Part shown: piece after piece, positions 33,953 through 42,971 of the stretch
How positions within the stretch are numbered: the stretch's first letter is position 1
How the letters are laid out: each line of letters opens with the position of its first letter
NCBI GenBank assembly: GCA_024226315.1
Contig: JAAELT010000522.1
Span: 1-55,620 of the forward strand
Reading direction: 5' to 3'
Length of the DNA: 55,620 bases
Origin: a bacterium
GTDB taxonomy: Bacteria > Acidobacteriota > Thermoanaerobaculia > Multivoradales > J023
Position numbers and translations under genes: made by a program
Notes under the pieces: generated by a model
Seen by the model: only the letters and a program-made list of their open reading frames with translations
Told to the model about the DNA's origin: nothing
Databases searched by the model: none

Positions 33953-34333
33953 GAACCGAAAATGGCTCCCAACGGCCGGATCTCGCGGTTCAGCCCCCTC
34001 TCTCCAGAATGGGGAGAGAACGACCGATATGCAGAGCCGGAGAAGGCTGGCAAGCTTCTTGCCATTGTAACTGGCAGCTCCGCGGTGGTGATCGGCGACT
34101 TGATCCTCGCAGAGCTCCTCAGGTCTCAGGTCTCAGGTCTCGAGAAGGCTCGGTCTCGATTGCTAGACATTGGCCTTCAGACGGGCGCCCCCTCCCCACG
34201 CGAGCGGGGTAGGGAGTGGCGGGAGGGGGCGTCCTACTTCTCGATTCGGTCAGCCGCTACGGTAAGGTTGGAGTCCGTACACTCCAGACACCGTCATGCT
34301 CGACCGATTCCGTGAGCGCGCTCCAGCGGCTCG
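33953..34333. other. 380-bp intergenic stretch with GC-rich hairpins
   Basis: No gene is supported. TCTCTCC and GGAGAGA (33999-34019) and CGCCCCCTCCC and GGGAGGGGGCG (34186-34231) form hairpins resembling the C-run/G-run intergenic repeats found in many bacteria. AGGTCTC is repeated three times in tandem at 34121-34141. The stretch may be a degenerate miniature element. Confidence 0.45.
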
Positions 34334-35377
34334 ATGTCGCTGATGCCCTCCCTCGACGACCTGCTGCCCGACAGCGATCACCGGGGAAGGCGATTCGTCA
34401 TCGCCTTTCTCGGCCTGCTGGCGCTCGCGCTGCTGATCCACGGCGGCTTCAACGCCCTGGTCGACCCATACGAGTTCTACGACTCACCGCTCGAGCGCGA
34501 GCGACCGCTGACCGTACGCCGGCTCAAGCTCGAGCTGCTCGAGCGCGCGATGCCGCCGCCCGAGGGTTTGATCCTCGGTTCGTCAAGAGTGCGCGCGCTC
34601 GATCCGCGGCTCGCCGGCGAGCGTTTCGGTGTGCGTTTCTTCCATGCCGGCGGCCCGGTGGGTGGAGCCGCGGACTGGCTGAGCTTCTCCCGCTACGCGA
34701 CCTCGGAGCTCGGCCACCCGATCCAACTGCTACTGCTCGGGGTCGACACGCCGAGCTTTACCAGCCAACCGAGCCTGTGGCTGCACCCGGTGAGCTATCC
34801 GGAGCTGCGGCGCCAGCTCCGCTACCCCGCCCTGATCCGAGCGCGCTCGTTGATCCACCTCTGGTCCCCCCACCAGACCCGGCTGTCGTGGCGGCTGCTG
34901 ACGGCACGCACCGACGAGGAAGTGCGCCGCGCGCGCGTTCGGTTCGCCGGCGACTGGCGCCTCGACGGCTTCCGGCCACGTAACCCCTCTCTCGACGCCG
35001 AGCAGATCTTCCAGGGCAACCTCGAAGCCCACCACAGCCACTGGGGCGTCGAGCCCTCGCACCACGCCGACTTCGAGGCGCTCGTCGACTTCGCCGCCGA
35101 GCGCGGCATCACCGTGGTCAGCTTTATCACCCCCGAGGCGCCCCGCCTGCGCCGGGCCCTGGAGCAGACCTCCTATCCGGAAGCCAGGGCACGGACCGAG
35201 GAGATCTTGCGCGGAGCCCGCGACCGCGGCGTGTTGTTCTGCGACCTCGACCTGCTGCCGCTGGCGGCGAACGATTTCGTCGATCCCCATCACCTGAGCC
35301 GCGGGGGCGGCGCCAAGGTGCTGCGGATGCTACAGGTCTGTGCCGAAAGGCGGGGCTGGGGGCCGGAGGCGGGCTGA
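34334..35377 (+). CDS. membrane-anchored SGNH-like partner of an MBOAT acyltransferase
   Basis: The protein has 347 residues with one N-terminal membrane helix (about 19-40), after which the chain is extracytoplasmic. LILGSSRVRALDPRL has the SGNH nucleophile region and DPHHLSRGG near the end has the Asp-x-x-His block, as in DltD and AlgJ/AlgX-type proteins. Its stop overlaps the next start by one base (TGATG). MBOAT-SGNH pairs move acyl, often acetyl, groups across the membrane onto a polysaccharide or lipid. The acceptor is unknown. No ribosome site is visible at the chosen ATG. Confidence 0.78.
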   Translation: MSLMPSLDDLLPDSDHRGRRFVIAFLGLLALALLIHGGFNALVDPYEFYDSPLERERPLTVRRLKLELLERAMPPPEGLILGSSRVRALDPRLAGERFGVRFFHAGGPVGGAADWLSFSRYATSELGHPIQLLLLGVDTPSFTSQPSLWLHPVSYPELRRQLRYPALIRARSLIHLWSPHQTRLSWRLLTARTDEEVRRARVRFAGDWRLDGFRPRNPSLDAEQIFQGNLEAHHSHWGVEPSHHADFEALVDFAAERGITVVSFITPEAPRLRRALEQTSYPEARARTEEILRGARDRGVLFCDLDLLPLAANDFVDPHHLSRGGGAKVLRMLQVCAERRGWGPEAG

Positions 35378-36750
35378 TGCTCTTTCAAACGTTCCCGTTT
35401 CTCTTCGGGCTGTTTCCCGCCACCTTCGTGCTCTTCTGGCTGGCGCGCGGCAAGACCGCGCGGCAGACGGTGCTCCTGGTGGCGAGCTACGTCTTCTACG
35501 GCTACTGGGACTGGCGCTTCTGCGGCCTGTTGCTGCTCTCCTCGGTTGTCGACTTCTTCGCCGGCCTGGGGATCGAGGCCGCTGGCTCGCGGGCGGTGAA
35601 ACGGGCCTGGGTGGCCGCATCGCTGGCCGTCAACCTCGGCGCCCTGGGGTTCTTCAAGTACTGGGACTTCTTCGCCGAGTCGACCAACCGGGTGCTGGCC
35701 ACCCTCGGCTGGCAGGCGAACGCGCCGCTGTTCGAGATCGCGCTGCCGGTGGGGATCTCGTTCTACACCTTCCAGTCGCTGTCCTACACCGTCGACGTCT
35801 ACCGAGGCCGCGCCCGGGCCACCCGCTCACCGCTCGCGTTTCTGACCTTCGTCAGCCTCTTCCCACAGCTGGTGGCCGGACCGATCGTGCGCTGGCGGGA
35901 GCTCGAGACCCAGCTCGAGGAGCTCGATCGGCGCCTGGACCCGAAGATGCTCGCGCTCGGCGCGTGCTTCTTCGTCGTCGGCCTGTTCAAGAAGGTGTGC
36001 GTCGCCGACGCGATCTATCCGCTGGTCGACTCCCGGCTCTACGGCGCCACCGGACTGCTCGAGTTCTGGCCCGCCTTCATCGGCGGGGTGTTTTGGATCT
36101 ACTACGACTTCTCGAGCTACTCCGATATGGCGGTCGGCCTCGGTCTGGCCTTCGGGCTGAGGCTGCCGATGAATTTCGACTCTCCCTTCCAGGCGGACTC
36201 GATCGCCGAATTCTGGCGGCGCTGGCACATGACGCTGGGCCGCTGGCTGCGCACCTACCTGTTCGTGGAGGTGGGCAAGAGGTTTCGCGGTCGCGCCGCG
36301 ACCATGGGCAATATCCTGCTGGTGTTCACCGCCGTCGGCCTGTGGCACGGCGCCAACTGGAACATGGTCGGCTGGGGACTCTTGATGGGGCTGGGCATGG
36401 TCGCCGAGATCGTCGGCCGGCGGCGCGGCTGGAGCACCGGCCCCCGGCCCCTGCGCGTGGCCGTGGTCTTCAGCTTCTGGGTGCTCTGCAGCATGCTCTT
36501 CCGCGGCGACTCCTTCGCCGAGACCCTGACCTACCTCGCCGCCGGCACCGGCGTCTATGGCCTCGGCTCACCGAATTGGCTGACGGTGGTGGTAGTCGCC
36601 GCCCTCGCAGCCCACTGCTTCTCCTGCCCCAACCTATGGCGGTGGAAGTGGCGCTTCACCTGGTGGGAGGCGGCTGGCCTGGCGGTGATGTTCATCGCCT
36701 CGATGTCGCGCATGTTCGTCGAGAAGCCGTTCTTCTATTTTCAATTCTGA
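35377..36750 (+). CDS. MBOAT-family O-acyltransferase (AlgI-like)
   Basis: The protein has 457 residues and about ten membrane segments. The AlgI signatures are present: FYTFQSLSYTVDVYRG, FPQLVAGPIVR, FWRRWHMTLGRWLRTYLF and the catalytic His in GLWHGANWN. It should draw an acyl donor from the cytoplasm and pass the group to the SGNH partner encoded just upstream. The last 10 bases overlap the end of the convergent LeuA-like gene. Confidence 0.92.
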   Translation: MLFQTFPFLFGLFPATFVLFWLARGKTARQTVLLVASYVFYGYWDWRFCGLLLLSSVVDFFAGLGIEAAGSRAVKRAWVAASLAVNLGALGFFKYWDFFAESTNRVLATLGWQANAPLFEIALPVGISFYTFQSLSYTVDVYRGRARATRSPLAFLTFVSLFPQLVAGPIVRWRELETQLEELDRRLDPKMLALGACFFVVGLFKKVCVADAIYPLVDSRLYGATGLLEFWPAFIGGVFWIYYDFSSYSDMAVGLGLAFGLRLPMNFDSPFQADSIAEFWRRWHMTLGRWLRTYLFVEVGKRFRGRAATMGNILLVFTAVGLWHGANWNMVGWGLLMGLGMVAEIVGRRRGWSTGPRPLRVAVVFSFWVLCSMLFRGDSFAETLTYLAAGTGVYGLGSPNWLTVVVVAALAAHCFSCPNLWRWKWRFTWWEAAGLAVMFIASMSRMFVEKPFFYFQF

Positions 36751-37925
36751 GTCACCACCTCCGTGACGATCCTCTCCAGCAGCCTCTCACCGTCGCGCCA
36801 CGCGCTCTTTGGCGCCGCCTTGGCCAGCTCGGCCACCTCTCCGACCTGCTCGTCGCTCAGGCGGTATCCCAACGCCCGAAGGCGCGCGCCGAAGGCCGCC
36901 CGACCGCTGTGCTTGCCGAGCACCAGCTCGACGCCTTCCGCGCCCACCAGCTCGGGCGGAAACGGCGTGTAGGTGGCGCGGTCCTTGAGCAGACCGTCCT
37001 GATGGATACCCGCCGCGGTGGCGAAGACGTTGGCGCCCACCACCGCCTTGTTGGGGGCGACGTCGACGCCACTCAGCTCCGCCACCACCCGGCTCAGCTC
37101 GACCAGCCGCTCGGTCTTCACCCGGGTGCGCAGGCCGTAGTCCTCGCCGGCGACGGTGATCGCCATCGCCAGCTCTTCCAAGGCCGCGTTGCCGGCACGC
37201 TCACCCAGGCCGTTGACGGTGCACTGCGCCACCCGGGCGCCCTCGCCGAGCGCCGCCAGGGTGTTGGCGGTCGCCAGGCCGAGATCGTCGTGAAAGTGGA
37301 CGGCGATCTGCACCCCGCGCAGGTTGGGCACATTGTCGCGGATGCCGCGGATCAGCCGGCGGGCGCGCCGCGGGGTGAGCACACCCAGGGTGTCGGGCAC
37401 GCCGATCACCGTGGCGCCGGCCTCGATCGCGGTGCGGTAGGCGTCCCAGAGCAGCTCGGGCTCGGTGTGGGGGGCGTCCTCGGGGGCGAAGGCCACGGCC
37501 TGGAACCGTCGCCGCGCGTACTCGACCGCCCGGCCGATCATGCCCAGCAGCTCGGCCGGCGTCTTGTCGAGCTTGCGCTGGCGATGGATCGGGCTGGTGG
37601 CCAGAAACAGGTTGACCATCCTGCGCTTCGGTTCGGCCGCCTCGAGCGCCCGCCAGGCCAGGTCGACGTCGTGCTCGAGAGCACGGGCGAGCACCGAGAG
37701 CACGACGCCGGGAACCGCCTCGACGATCCGCCGCGTGGCCTCGATCTCACTCTCGGCGCTAGCCGGGAATCCAGTCTCGATGGCGTCGACTCCGGCCGCC
37801 GCCAGCAGCCGGGCGATGAGAACCTTCTCGTCCGGGTCGAGCGCCGCCCGCGGCATCTGCTCGCCCTCGCGCAGGGTGGTGTCGGAGAAGATCACGCGCC
37901 GAGCGCGCTTGGCGCCGGTGCTCAC
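36741..37925 (-). CDS. LeuA-like 2-isopropylmalate/homocitrate synthase-family enzyme
   Basis: The start is GTG 37925 with GGAG nearby, overlapping the LeuD stop by GTGA. The 394 residues contain DTTLREGEQ (metal-binding Asp and catalytic Arg), HFHDDLGLATANTL (the HxHD metal pattern here HFHDD), NGLGERAGNAALEE and GIHQDGLLK. The C-terminal LeuA regulatory/dimer domain present in about 510-residue leucine enzymes is absent, as in homocitrate synthases and natural-product homologues. It should condense a 2-oxo acid with acetyl-CoA to a 2-alkylmalate. It is the last gene of a nine-gene operon; the set suggests a specialised rather than leucine pathway. Confidence 0.88.
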   Translation of the reverse strand: MSTGAKRARRVIFSDTTLREGEQMPRAALDPDEKVLIARLLAAAGVDAIETGFPASAESEIEATRRIVEAVPGVVLSVLARALEHDVDLAWRALEAAEPKRRMVNLFLATSPIHRQRKLDKTPAELLGMIGRAVEYARRRFQAVAFAPEDAPHTEPELLWDAYRTAIEAGATVIGVPDTLGVLTPRRARRLIRGIRDNVPNLRGVQIAVHFHDDLGLATANTLAALGEGARVAQCTVNGLGERAGNAALEELAMAITVAGEDYGLRTRVKTERLVELSRVVAELSGVDVAPNKAVVGANVFATAAGIHQDGLLKDRATYTPFPPELVGAEGVELVLGKHSGRAAFGARLRALGYRLSDEQVGEVAELAKAAPKSAWRDGERLLERIVTEVVTQN

Positions 37926-38515
37926 GTCTGGCTCCTCTCGCGCTCCCAGCGGGTGATTGCGTCGTCGTGCCCGAGCAGAACATCGAGCGCGTCCGAGCCT
38001 TCCAGTAGACACCGCCTGGCGAAAGGTTCGTAGGCGAATCCCACCCGCCGGCCGCCGGGAAGGGTCAGGGTCAGCTCCTCGAGCGAGATGACCACTTCCG
38101 CAGACGGGTCGGCGGCGACCGCGGCGAGCAGCTCGCCATGAGTCTCGGCATCGACCTCCACGGTGAGCAGTCCGCTCCTCCAGGCGTTGGCGCGGAAGAT
38201 GTCAGCGAACGAGGTAGCGACGATCGCCTTCAAGCCGAAGTCGAGACACGCCCAGACAGCGTGCTCGCGCGAGGAGCCGCAGCCGAAGTTGGCTCCGGCG
38301 AGCAGGATCTCCGCGCCGGCGCGCACGGGGTGGTCGAGAGGGCTATCCGGGCGCGCGCTTCCGTCAGCGGCGAATCGCCAATCGTGCAGCAGCACCACGC
38401 CCCCGCGGGGCTGAGCATGCAGGAAGCGCGCGGGCGCCAGCTGGTCGCTATCGACGTCGTCGCGGGGCAGCGGCACCACCCGGCCCTGGATCTCGCGGAT
38501 ACGGATCGGCTTCAC
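37922..38515 (-). CDS. LeuD-like small subunit of a 3-isopropylmalate dehydratase-type isomerase
   Basis: The protein has 197 residues from GTG 38515, which overlaps the LeuC stop. The swivel-domain signature is complete: DVDSDQLAPARFL, GANFGCGSSREHAVWAC and FADIFRANAWRSGLL. Together with the large subunit it should interconvert 2-alkyl- and 3-alkylmalates through a dehydrated intermediate. GTGA overlaps on both sides mean that LeuC, LeuD and LeuA are translated in a coupled way and probably at fixed ratios. Confidence 0.92.
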   Translation of the reverse strand: MKPIRIREIQGRVVPLPRDDVDSDQLAPARFLHAQPRGGVVLLHDWRFAADGSARPDSPLDHPVRAGAEILLAGANFGCGSSREHAVWACLDFGLKAIVATSFADIFRANAWRSGLLTVEVDAETHGELLAAVAADPSAEVVISLEELTLTLPGGRRVGFAYEPFARRCLLEGSDALDVLLGHDDAITRWERERSQT

Positions 38516-39960
38516 GAGAGCTCCCGCGGGTCGGCGACCGCGCCCGCCACGGCGCTGGCGGCGACCGTCTCGGGGCTCGCCAGGTGGGTGCGCACGTCCC
38601 GCCCCTGACGGCCCTCGAAGCTGCGATTGCTGGTGGCCAGGCATCGCTGGCCGGGGTCGAGCACGTCGTCGTTGAGCGACAGGCACAGGCTGCAGCCGGG
38701 CTCGCGCCACTCGGCGCCGGCTCGCCGAAACACCAGGTCGAGCCCCTCCGCCTCGGCGTCCGCCTTGACCCGCCGCGAGCCAGGGACCACCAGCATCCGC
38801 ACCCCTTCGTTCACCTTGCGGCCGTCGAGGACCCTGGCGGCGGCACGCAGGTCGGACAGCCGCGAGTTGGTGCACGAGCCCAGGAACACGGCGTCGAGAG
38901 GCTGGCCCAAGAGACGCTCGCCCGGCGCGAGCGCCATGTATCGCAGCGCCTTCTCCATCGCCCGGCGCCTGGCGGCGTCACCTTCGCGGGCCGGATCGGG
39001 CACCGTGTCGCGGATCGGAATCGCCATGCCCGGCCGCGTGCCCCAGGTCACCATCGGCTCGAGCCGCGAGGCGTCGATTGTCACCGAGCGATCGAAGACC
39101 ACGCCGTCATCGCTCGGGAGCCCGCGCCAGCGGGCCAGCGCCGCCTCCCAGGCCTTGCCCCTGGGAGAGCCCTCGCGGCCGGCAAGATACTCGAAAGTCA
39201 CCTCGTCGGGGGCGAACATCCCGGCCCGTGCCCCGGCCTCGACCGACATGTTGCACACCGTCAGCCGCTCTTCCATCGTCAGCCGGCGGGCAGCGGCGCC
39301 CCGGTACTCGAACACGTGGCCGGCGCCGCCGCCGGCACCCAGGCGAGTGGCGAGGGCCAACACCAGATCCTTGGCGGCCACGCCTGCGCCACGGCGACCC
39401 TCGAAGCGCACCTCGAAGCTCTTCGGCCGCCGCGCCAACAGGCACTGGGTCGCCAGCACGTGGCCGACCTCGGTGGTGCCGACGCCGAAGGCCAGCGCCC
39501 CCAGCGCACCGTGGGTGCTGGTGTGACTGTCGCCGCAGACGATGGTCATGCCAGGCTGAGTGAGCCCCAGCTCGGGGGCGGCGACGTGGACGATGCCCTG
39601 ACTCACGGACTTGGGACCGTGGAGCCGGATGCCGTGAAGGTGCGCCGCCCGCTCGAGGACCGAGATCAGCTTGACGGCCGAGCGCGTGCCGAGGCGACGC
39701 GAGCGATCGCCGGTGGTGATCACGTGATCGACGAAAGCGACGGTGCGCTCGGGCCGGCGCAGGCGGAGGGCCCGGTGCTTAAGCGTCAGGAAGGCCAGCC
39801 GCGAGGTGACCTCGTGGACCAGGTGGAGGTCGACATAGAGCACCGACGGGAAGCCAGGTTCCCGGTGCACCACGTGGTCGTCCCAGATCTTCTGCAGCAG
39901 AGTCCGGGGCGTCCGTCTGCCCGCGGGCCATCGAGGCGCCGATCGTCGGCCGGCGGTCAC
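38512..39960 (-). CDS. LeuC-like large subunit of a 3-isopropylmalate dehydratase-type isomerase
   Basis: The protein has 482 residues from GTG 39960. The aconitase fold is clear: LLQKIWDDHVV, LYVDLHLVHEVTS, VCGDSHTSTHGALGALAFGVGTTEV, FLGSCTNSR and PGCSLCL. The Cys of SCTN and the two Cys of CSLC provide the [4Fe-4S] ligands. It pairs with the downstream small subunit. The region after the first 60 residues departs from ordinary leucine-pathway LeuC (VKLISVLERAAHLHGIRLHG). The operon carries no LeuB-type dehydrogenase, so the 3-alkylmalate may not be decarboxylated here. Confidence 0.92.
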   Translation of the reverse strand: MTAGRRSAPRWPAGRRTPRTLLQKIWDDHVVHREPGFPSVLYVDLHLVHEVTSRLAFLTLKHRALRLRRPERTVAFVDHVITTGDRSRRLGTRSAVKLISVLERAAHLHGIRLHGPKSVSQGIVHVAAPELGLTQPGMTIVCGDSHTSTHGALGALAFGVGTTEVGHVLATQCLLARRPKSFEVRFEGRRGAGVAAKDLVLALATRLGAGGGAGHVFEYRGAAARRLTMEERLTVCNMSVEAGARAGMFAPDEVTFEYLAGREGSPRGKAWEAALARWRGLPSDDGVVFDRSVTIDASRLEPMVTWGTRPGMAIPIRDTVPDPAREGDAARRRAMEKALRYMALAPGERLLGQPLDAVFLGSCTNSRLSDLRAAARVLDGRKVNEGVRMLVVPGSRRVKADAEAEGLDLVFRRAGAEWREPGCSLCLSLNDDVLDPGQRCLATSNRSFEGRQGRDVRTHLASPETVAASAVAGAVADPRELS

Positions 39961-40700
39961 GCCGTCACGGCCCTTCCGCCGTCGATGACGATCGTCTGGC
40001 CGATAATCTGCGAGGCGTCATCGCCGCACAGGAAGAGCACCACCCTCGCCACCTCTTCGCAGGTGGTCAGCCGGCCGGTGGGGGTGCCGTCCTCGGCGAC
40101 GGCTATCCGCTCCTCGGTGTCGGGCATGGCGTCGAGCGCCCCGGTGCGCACGGCGCCGGGGCACACCAGATTGACCGCGATGCCGCGCGGCGCCAGCTCC
40201 ACCGCGTAGTGACGGAAGAGAGCGTCGAGCGCCCCCTTGCTGCCGCCCACCGCCGCGTAGGCCGGGAAGGCCCGCGTCGCCCCCGACGAGGTCAGGCCGA
40301 CGACGCGCCCGCCCGCCGGCATCCGCGGCAGCAGCTCGCGCAGCAGCGCGTGGATGGCGAAGACGTTGGTCTCGAAAGTGAAGCGCAGGTGTTTGGGCGT
40401 CAGCTCCTCGATCGGCCGGTGAACGCCAGTGGCCGCCGCGTGCACCAGCACGTCGACCGTCTCGGCACGCTCGCGGATGGTGTCGACGGTGCGGCGGAAG
40501 GCCGCCTCTCTCGACAGGTCACCACGTAGGCCGACGATGTCGAGACCGCCCGCGCGGGCCTCCTCTTCCAGCTCGTCGGCGGCGCGGCGGTTGCGGGCGT
40601 AGGGGGCGAGCACGCTCATGCCCTCCCCCGCCAGGGCGAGGCTGATCGCCCGGCCGATGCCACGGGTGCCACCCGTCACGACCGCGACCTTGCCCATCAT
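39957..40700 (-). CDS. FabL-like short-chain dehydrogenase/reductase
   Basis: The protein has 247 residues. The Rossmann motif is TGGTRGIGRA. The catalytic region reads SSGATRAFPAYAAVGGSKGAL (Tyr and Lys), and the chain ends GQTIVIDGGRAV. The stretch AATGVHRPIEEL is closer to FabL-type enoyl-ACP reductases (AASGVLRPVMEL) than to FabG, so an NADPH-dependent enoyl-thioester reductase is a reasonable guess; a ketoreductase is the alternative. It overlaps LeuC by GTGA and follows the FabG-like gene by 13 bases. Confidence 0.8.
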   Translation of the reverse strand: MMGKVAVVTGGTRGIGRAISLALAGEGMSVLAPYARNRRAADELEEEARAGGLDIVGLRGDLSREAAFRRTVDTIRERAETVDVLVHAAATGVHRPIEELTPKHLRFTFETNVFAIHALLRELLPRMPAGGRVVGLTSSGATRAFPAYAAVGGSKGALDALFRHYAVELAPRGIAVNLVCPGAVRTGALDAMPDTEERIAVAEDGTPTGRLTTCEEVARVVLFLCGDDASQIIGQTIVIDGGRAVTA

Positions 40701-40713
40701 GAATACCAGGTCT

Positions 40714-41466
40714 TCATACGTAATTCAGCGAGCGGCCACCGTCCACGGGCAGCACCGCGCCGGTGACGTAGGCGGCCTCTGCCGAGCACAGGAACTTCAC
40801 CAGGGCGCCGACGTCCTCCGGCGCTCCCACCCGGCCGGCGGGAATCGTACGCCGCACACGCCCTCGCGACTCGACGTCGGCCACCAGCTCCTCGGTCATC
40901 GGCGTTGCGATCAACCCCGGGGCGACGGCGTTGACCGTCACGCCACGATGCGCCACCTCGAGCGCCAGGCCGCGGGTGAAACCCTCGACACCGGCCTTGG
41001 CGGCGGCGTAGCCGGCGCCGCCCGGCCGGGCGCGGCGGGCGGCGATCGAGCTGACGAACACGATCCGGCCGAAGCGCCGGCGGTACATGTCGCCGACCAG
41101 GCAGTGCGCGAGCGCCATGGCCACCACCAGGTGCTCGCCCAGACGTTCAAGGTGCCGGTCGAAATCGCTCTTCAGGAACAGCTCGTCGCGAGCGCGGCCG
41201 GCGCAATGCACCAGCACCGAGGGCGACGCGCCCATCTCGGAGCGCACCCGATCGACCAATCGCCGGGCGTCGTCGTAGCCGAGCAGCCGCTCGCCGAAAC
41301 AACGCACCCGCGCGGGCTTCCCCAGCTCCGCCTCGGCAGTCGCCGCGCGCTCGCCGTCGGTGGCATAGCCGAGCGCGAGGTCATGCTCCCCCGCCAGGCA
41401 CCGGGCGACGCCAAGGCCGATCCCCGAGGTGCCACCCGTGATCAGCGCCAGGGGGCGATCAGACAT
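40714..41466 (-). CDS. FabG-like 3-oxoacyl-ACP reductase
   Basis: The start at 41466 lies inside the end of the ketosynthase gene (ATGTCTGA overlap), giving 250 residues; the frame is open further upstream but there runs antisense-free over the ketosynthase and is rejected. Motifs: ITGGTSGIGLGVA, the catalytic SSIAARRARPGGAGYAAAKAGVEGF, then VNAVAPGLIATPMTEEL and a terminal VLPVDGGRSLNYV. It should reduce 3-oxoacyl chains held on the operon's ACP, using NADPH. Confidence 0.88.
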   Translation of the reverse strand: MSDRPLALITGGTSGIGLGVARCLAGEHDLALGYATDGERAATAEAELGKPARVRCFGERLLGYDDARRLVDRVRSEMGASPSVLVHCAGRARDELFLKSDFDRHLERLGEHLVVAMALAHCLVGDMYRRRFGRIVFVSSIAARRARPGGAGYAAAKAGVEGFTRGLALEVAHRGVTVNAVAPGLIATPMTEELVADVESRGRVRRTIPAGRVGAPEDVGALVKFLCSAEAAYVTGAVLPVDGGRSLNYV

Positions 41467-42700
41467 CTTCGCCCTCGAACACCAGGCACGCATTGTGCCC
41501 CCCGAACCCGAAACTGCTCGACAGAATCCGCCGCAACCGCGCCGGCCGCGAACGGTTGGGCACGTAATCGAGATCACACTCCGGATCGATCTCGTCTTCA
41601 CGGTAGTTGATGGTCGGCGCCAGGCGCTGCTGCTGCAGCATGAGCAGGCACGACACCGCGGCCACCGCACCAGCCGCCACGACGCAGTGGCCGATCTGGG
41701 ACTTGAGCGCGGTGACCGGCACCCGCGAGGCCCGCTCGCCGAACACCTCCTTGATCGCGGCGGTCTCCAGCCGGTCGTTCAGCCGCGTCGACGTGCCGTG
41801 GGCGCTGACCGCGTCGATCGCGCCGGGCTCGTGGCCGGCGTCACCAATGGATCCGTTCATGGCGGCGATCACGGAGGCACCGTCGGGCCGCCCCTCGGTG
41901 AAGTGCCAGGCGTCCGAGGTGTGAGCGTAGCCCGTGATCAGCCCCAGGATCTCGGCGCCGCGGGCCTCGGCGGCCTCACGGCTCTCGAGCAGGAGCGCCG
42001 CCGCTCCCTCGGAGCGCACGAAGCCCCCGCGGTCGATCGAGAACGGCCGACTGGCTTTCTCCGGCGGGCAGTCCTCGGTCATCAAGGCGCTCAACATGTG
42101 AAAGCTCATCAGGTTCGCCATGTGCAAGCGGCTGTCGACAGCGCCGGCGAGTGCCCGCTTCCAGACGCCGTGACGGATCCTGTGACAGGCGATGCCGAGC
42201 GCCTGCGTACCGCTGGCGCAGGCGCTGGTCACGGCGATCCGGCGCGCCGGTGGCAGATCACCGTGGCCACGGCGGTCGAGCAGCTCGGCGATGGCGTCGA
42301 TCGGCCCCTCGGGCAGGGCGTCGTCCCACGGGAAGCCGCTTTCGCCCGAGCGCGGATCACGGCGGAACGACTCGCGGACCACGGGGAAGTCGAGGCACTC
42401 GGCGGTGCCGAAGACGACCGCGTCGACGGCATGATCCGCGGGCAGGGCCGCCAGGGCCTGCCCGCAGGCGGCGGTCGAGTAGAGACGGCTGGCGGAGCCG
42501 TCTCGTGGGAATCCCGTGACCTGACCGGCATAGGGCACCGGGAAGTCCTCCGGCACACGCTGGCCACGCGGGCCGACGCGCAGGGCGCCACGCAGGGCGC
42601 TGACGCCGGATTCGCCGGCGAACAGGCGCCGGCCGAAGGTCTCGGCGTCGCCTCCCAGGGGGCACACGACGCCCATGCCGGTAACCGCGACCTCGTTCAC
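41459..42700 (-). CDS. FabF-like beta-ketoacyl-ACP synthase
   Basis: The protein has 413 residues from GTG 42700. The Cys-His-His triad is intact: Cys161 in SACASGTQ, His301 in SAHGTSTRLND and His338 in KSQIGHCVVAAG. The C-terminal block SSSFGFGGHNACLVF is typical of KAS II and type II polyketide ketosynthases. It should elongate chains on the ACP encoded 16 bases upstream. The ketosynthase-like protein at 42968 lacks the Cys, so the two may act as a pair. Confidence 0.92.
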   Translation of the reverse strand: MNEVAVTGMGVVCPLGGDAETFGRRLFAGESGVSALRGALRVGPRGQRVPEDFPVPYAGQVTGFPRDGSASRLYSTAACGQALAALPADHAVDAVVFGTAECLDFPVVRESFRRDPRSGESGFPWDDALPEGPIDAIAELLDRRGHGDLPPARRIAVTSACASGTQALGIACHRIRHGVWKRALAGAVDSRLHMANLMSFHMLSALMTEDCPPEKASRPFSIDRGGFVRSEGAAALLLESREAAEARGAEILGLITGYAHTSDAWHFTEGRPDGASVIAAMNGSIGDAGHEPGAIDAVSAHGTSTRLNDRLETAAIKEVFGERASRVPVTALKSQIGHCVVAAGAVAAVSCLLMLQQQRLAPTINYREDEIDPECDLDYVPNRSRPARLRRILSSSFGFGGHNACLVFEGEDV

Positions 42701-42716
42701 TTCAGCCGACCGTGGT

Positions 42717-42971
42717 TCACGACAGCCGACCGTGGATCGCCTCGGCCAGGCCCTGGATGGTCAGGCCGCCGACCGGCTCGTGGTCCTCGAAGAAGGCGGC
42801 CACGTCGAGGCCGGTGCGCAGTTCGATCTCGTAGGAAATGTCGAGGAAGTCGACGGAGTCGACGCCCAGCTCCTCGAAGATCTTCTTCTCCGGCGTCAGC
42901 TCGCTCAGCTCGGCGCCGATGGCGGCGGCGATGGACGCTTGCACGTGGGTCAGGAGCTCGGCTTGGGTCAA
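42717..42971 (-). CDS. acyl carrier protein
   Basis: The start is TTG 42971, overlapping the upstream stop (TTGA) with AAGGAGG seven bases before it; this gives 84 residues. GVDSVDFLDISYEIE carries the phosphopantetheine Ser39, and acidic helices I-III are as in type II ACPs (FEELGVDSVDF, FFEDHEPVGGLTIQGLAEAI). It should carry the acyl intermediates for the ketosynthase and reductases of the operon. A non-TTG start further upstream would run into the ketosynthase-like gene. Confidence 0.92.
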   Translation of the reverse strand: MTQAELLTHVQASIAAAIGAELSELTPEKKIFEELGVDSVDFLDISYEIELRTGLDVAAFFEDHEPVGGLTIQGLAEAIHGRLS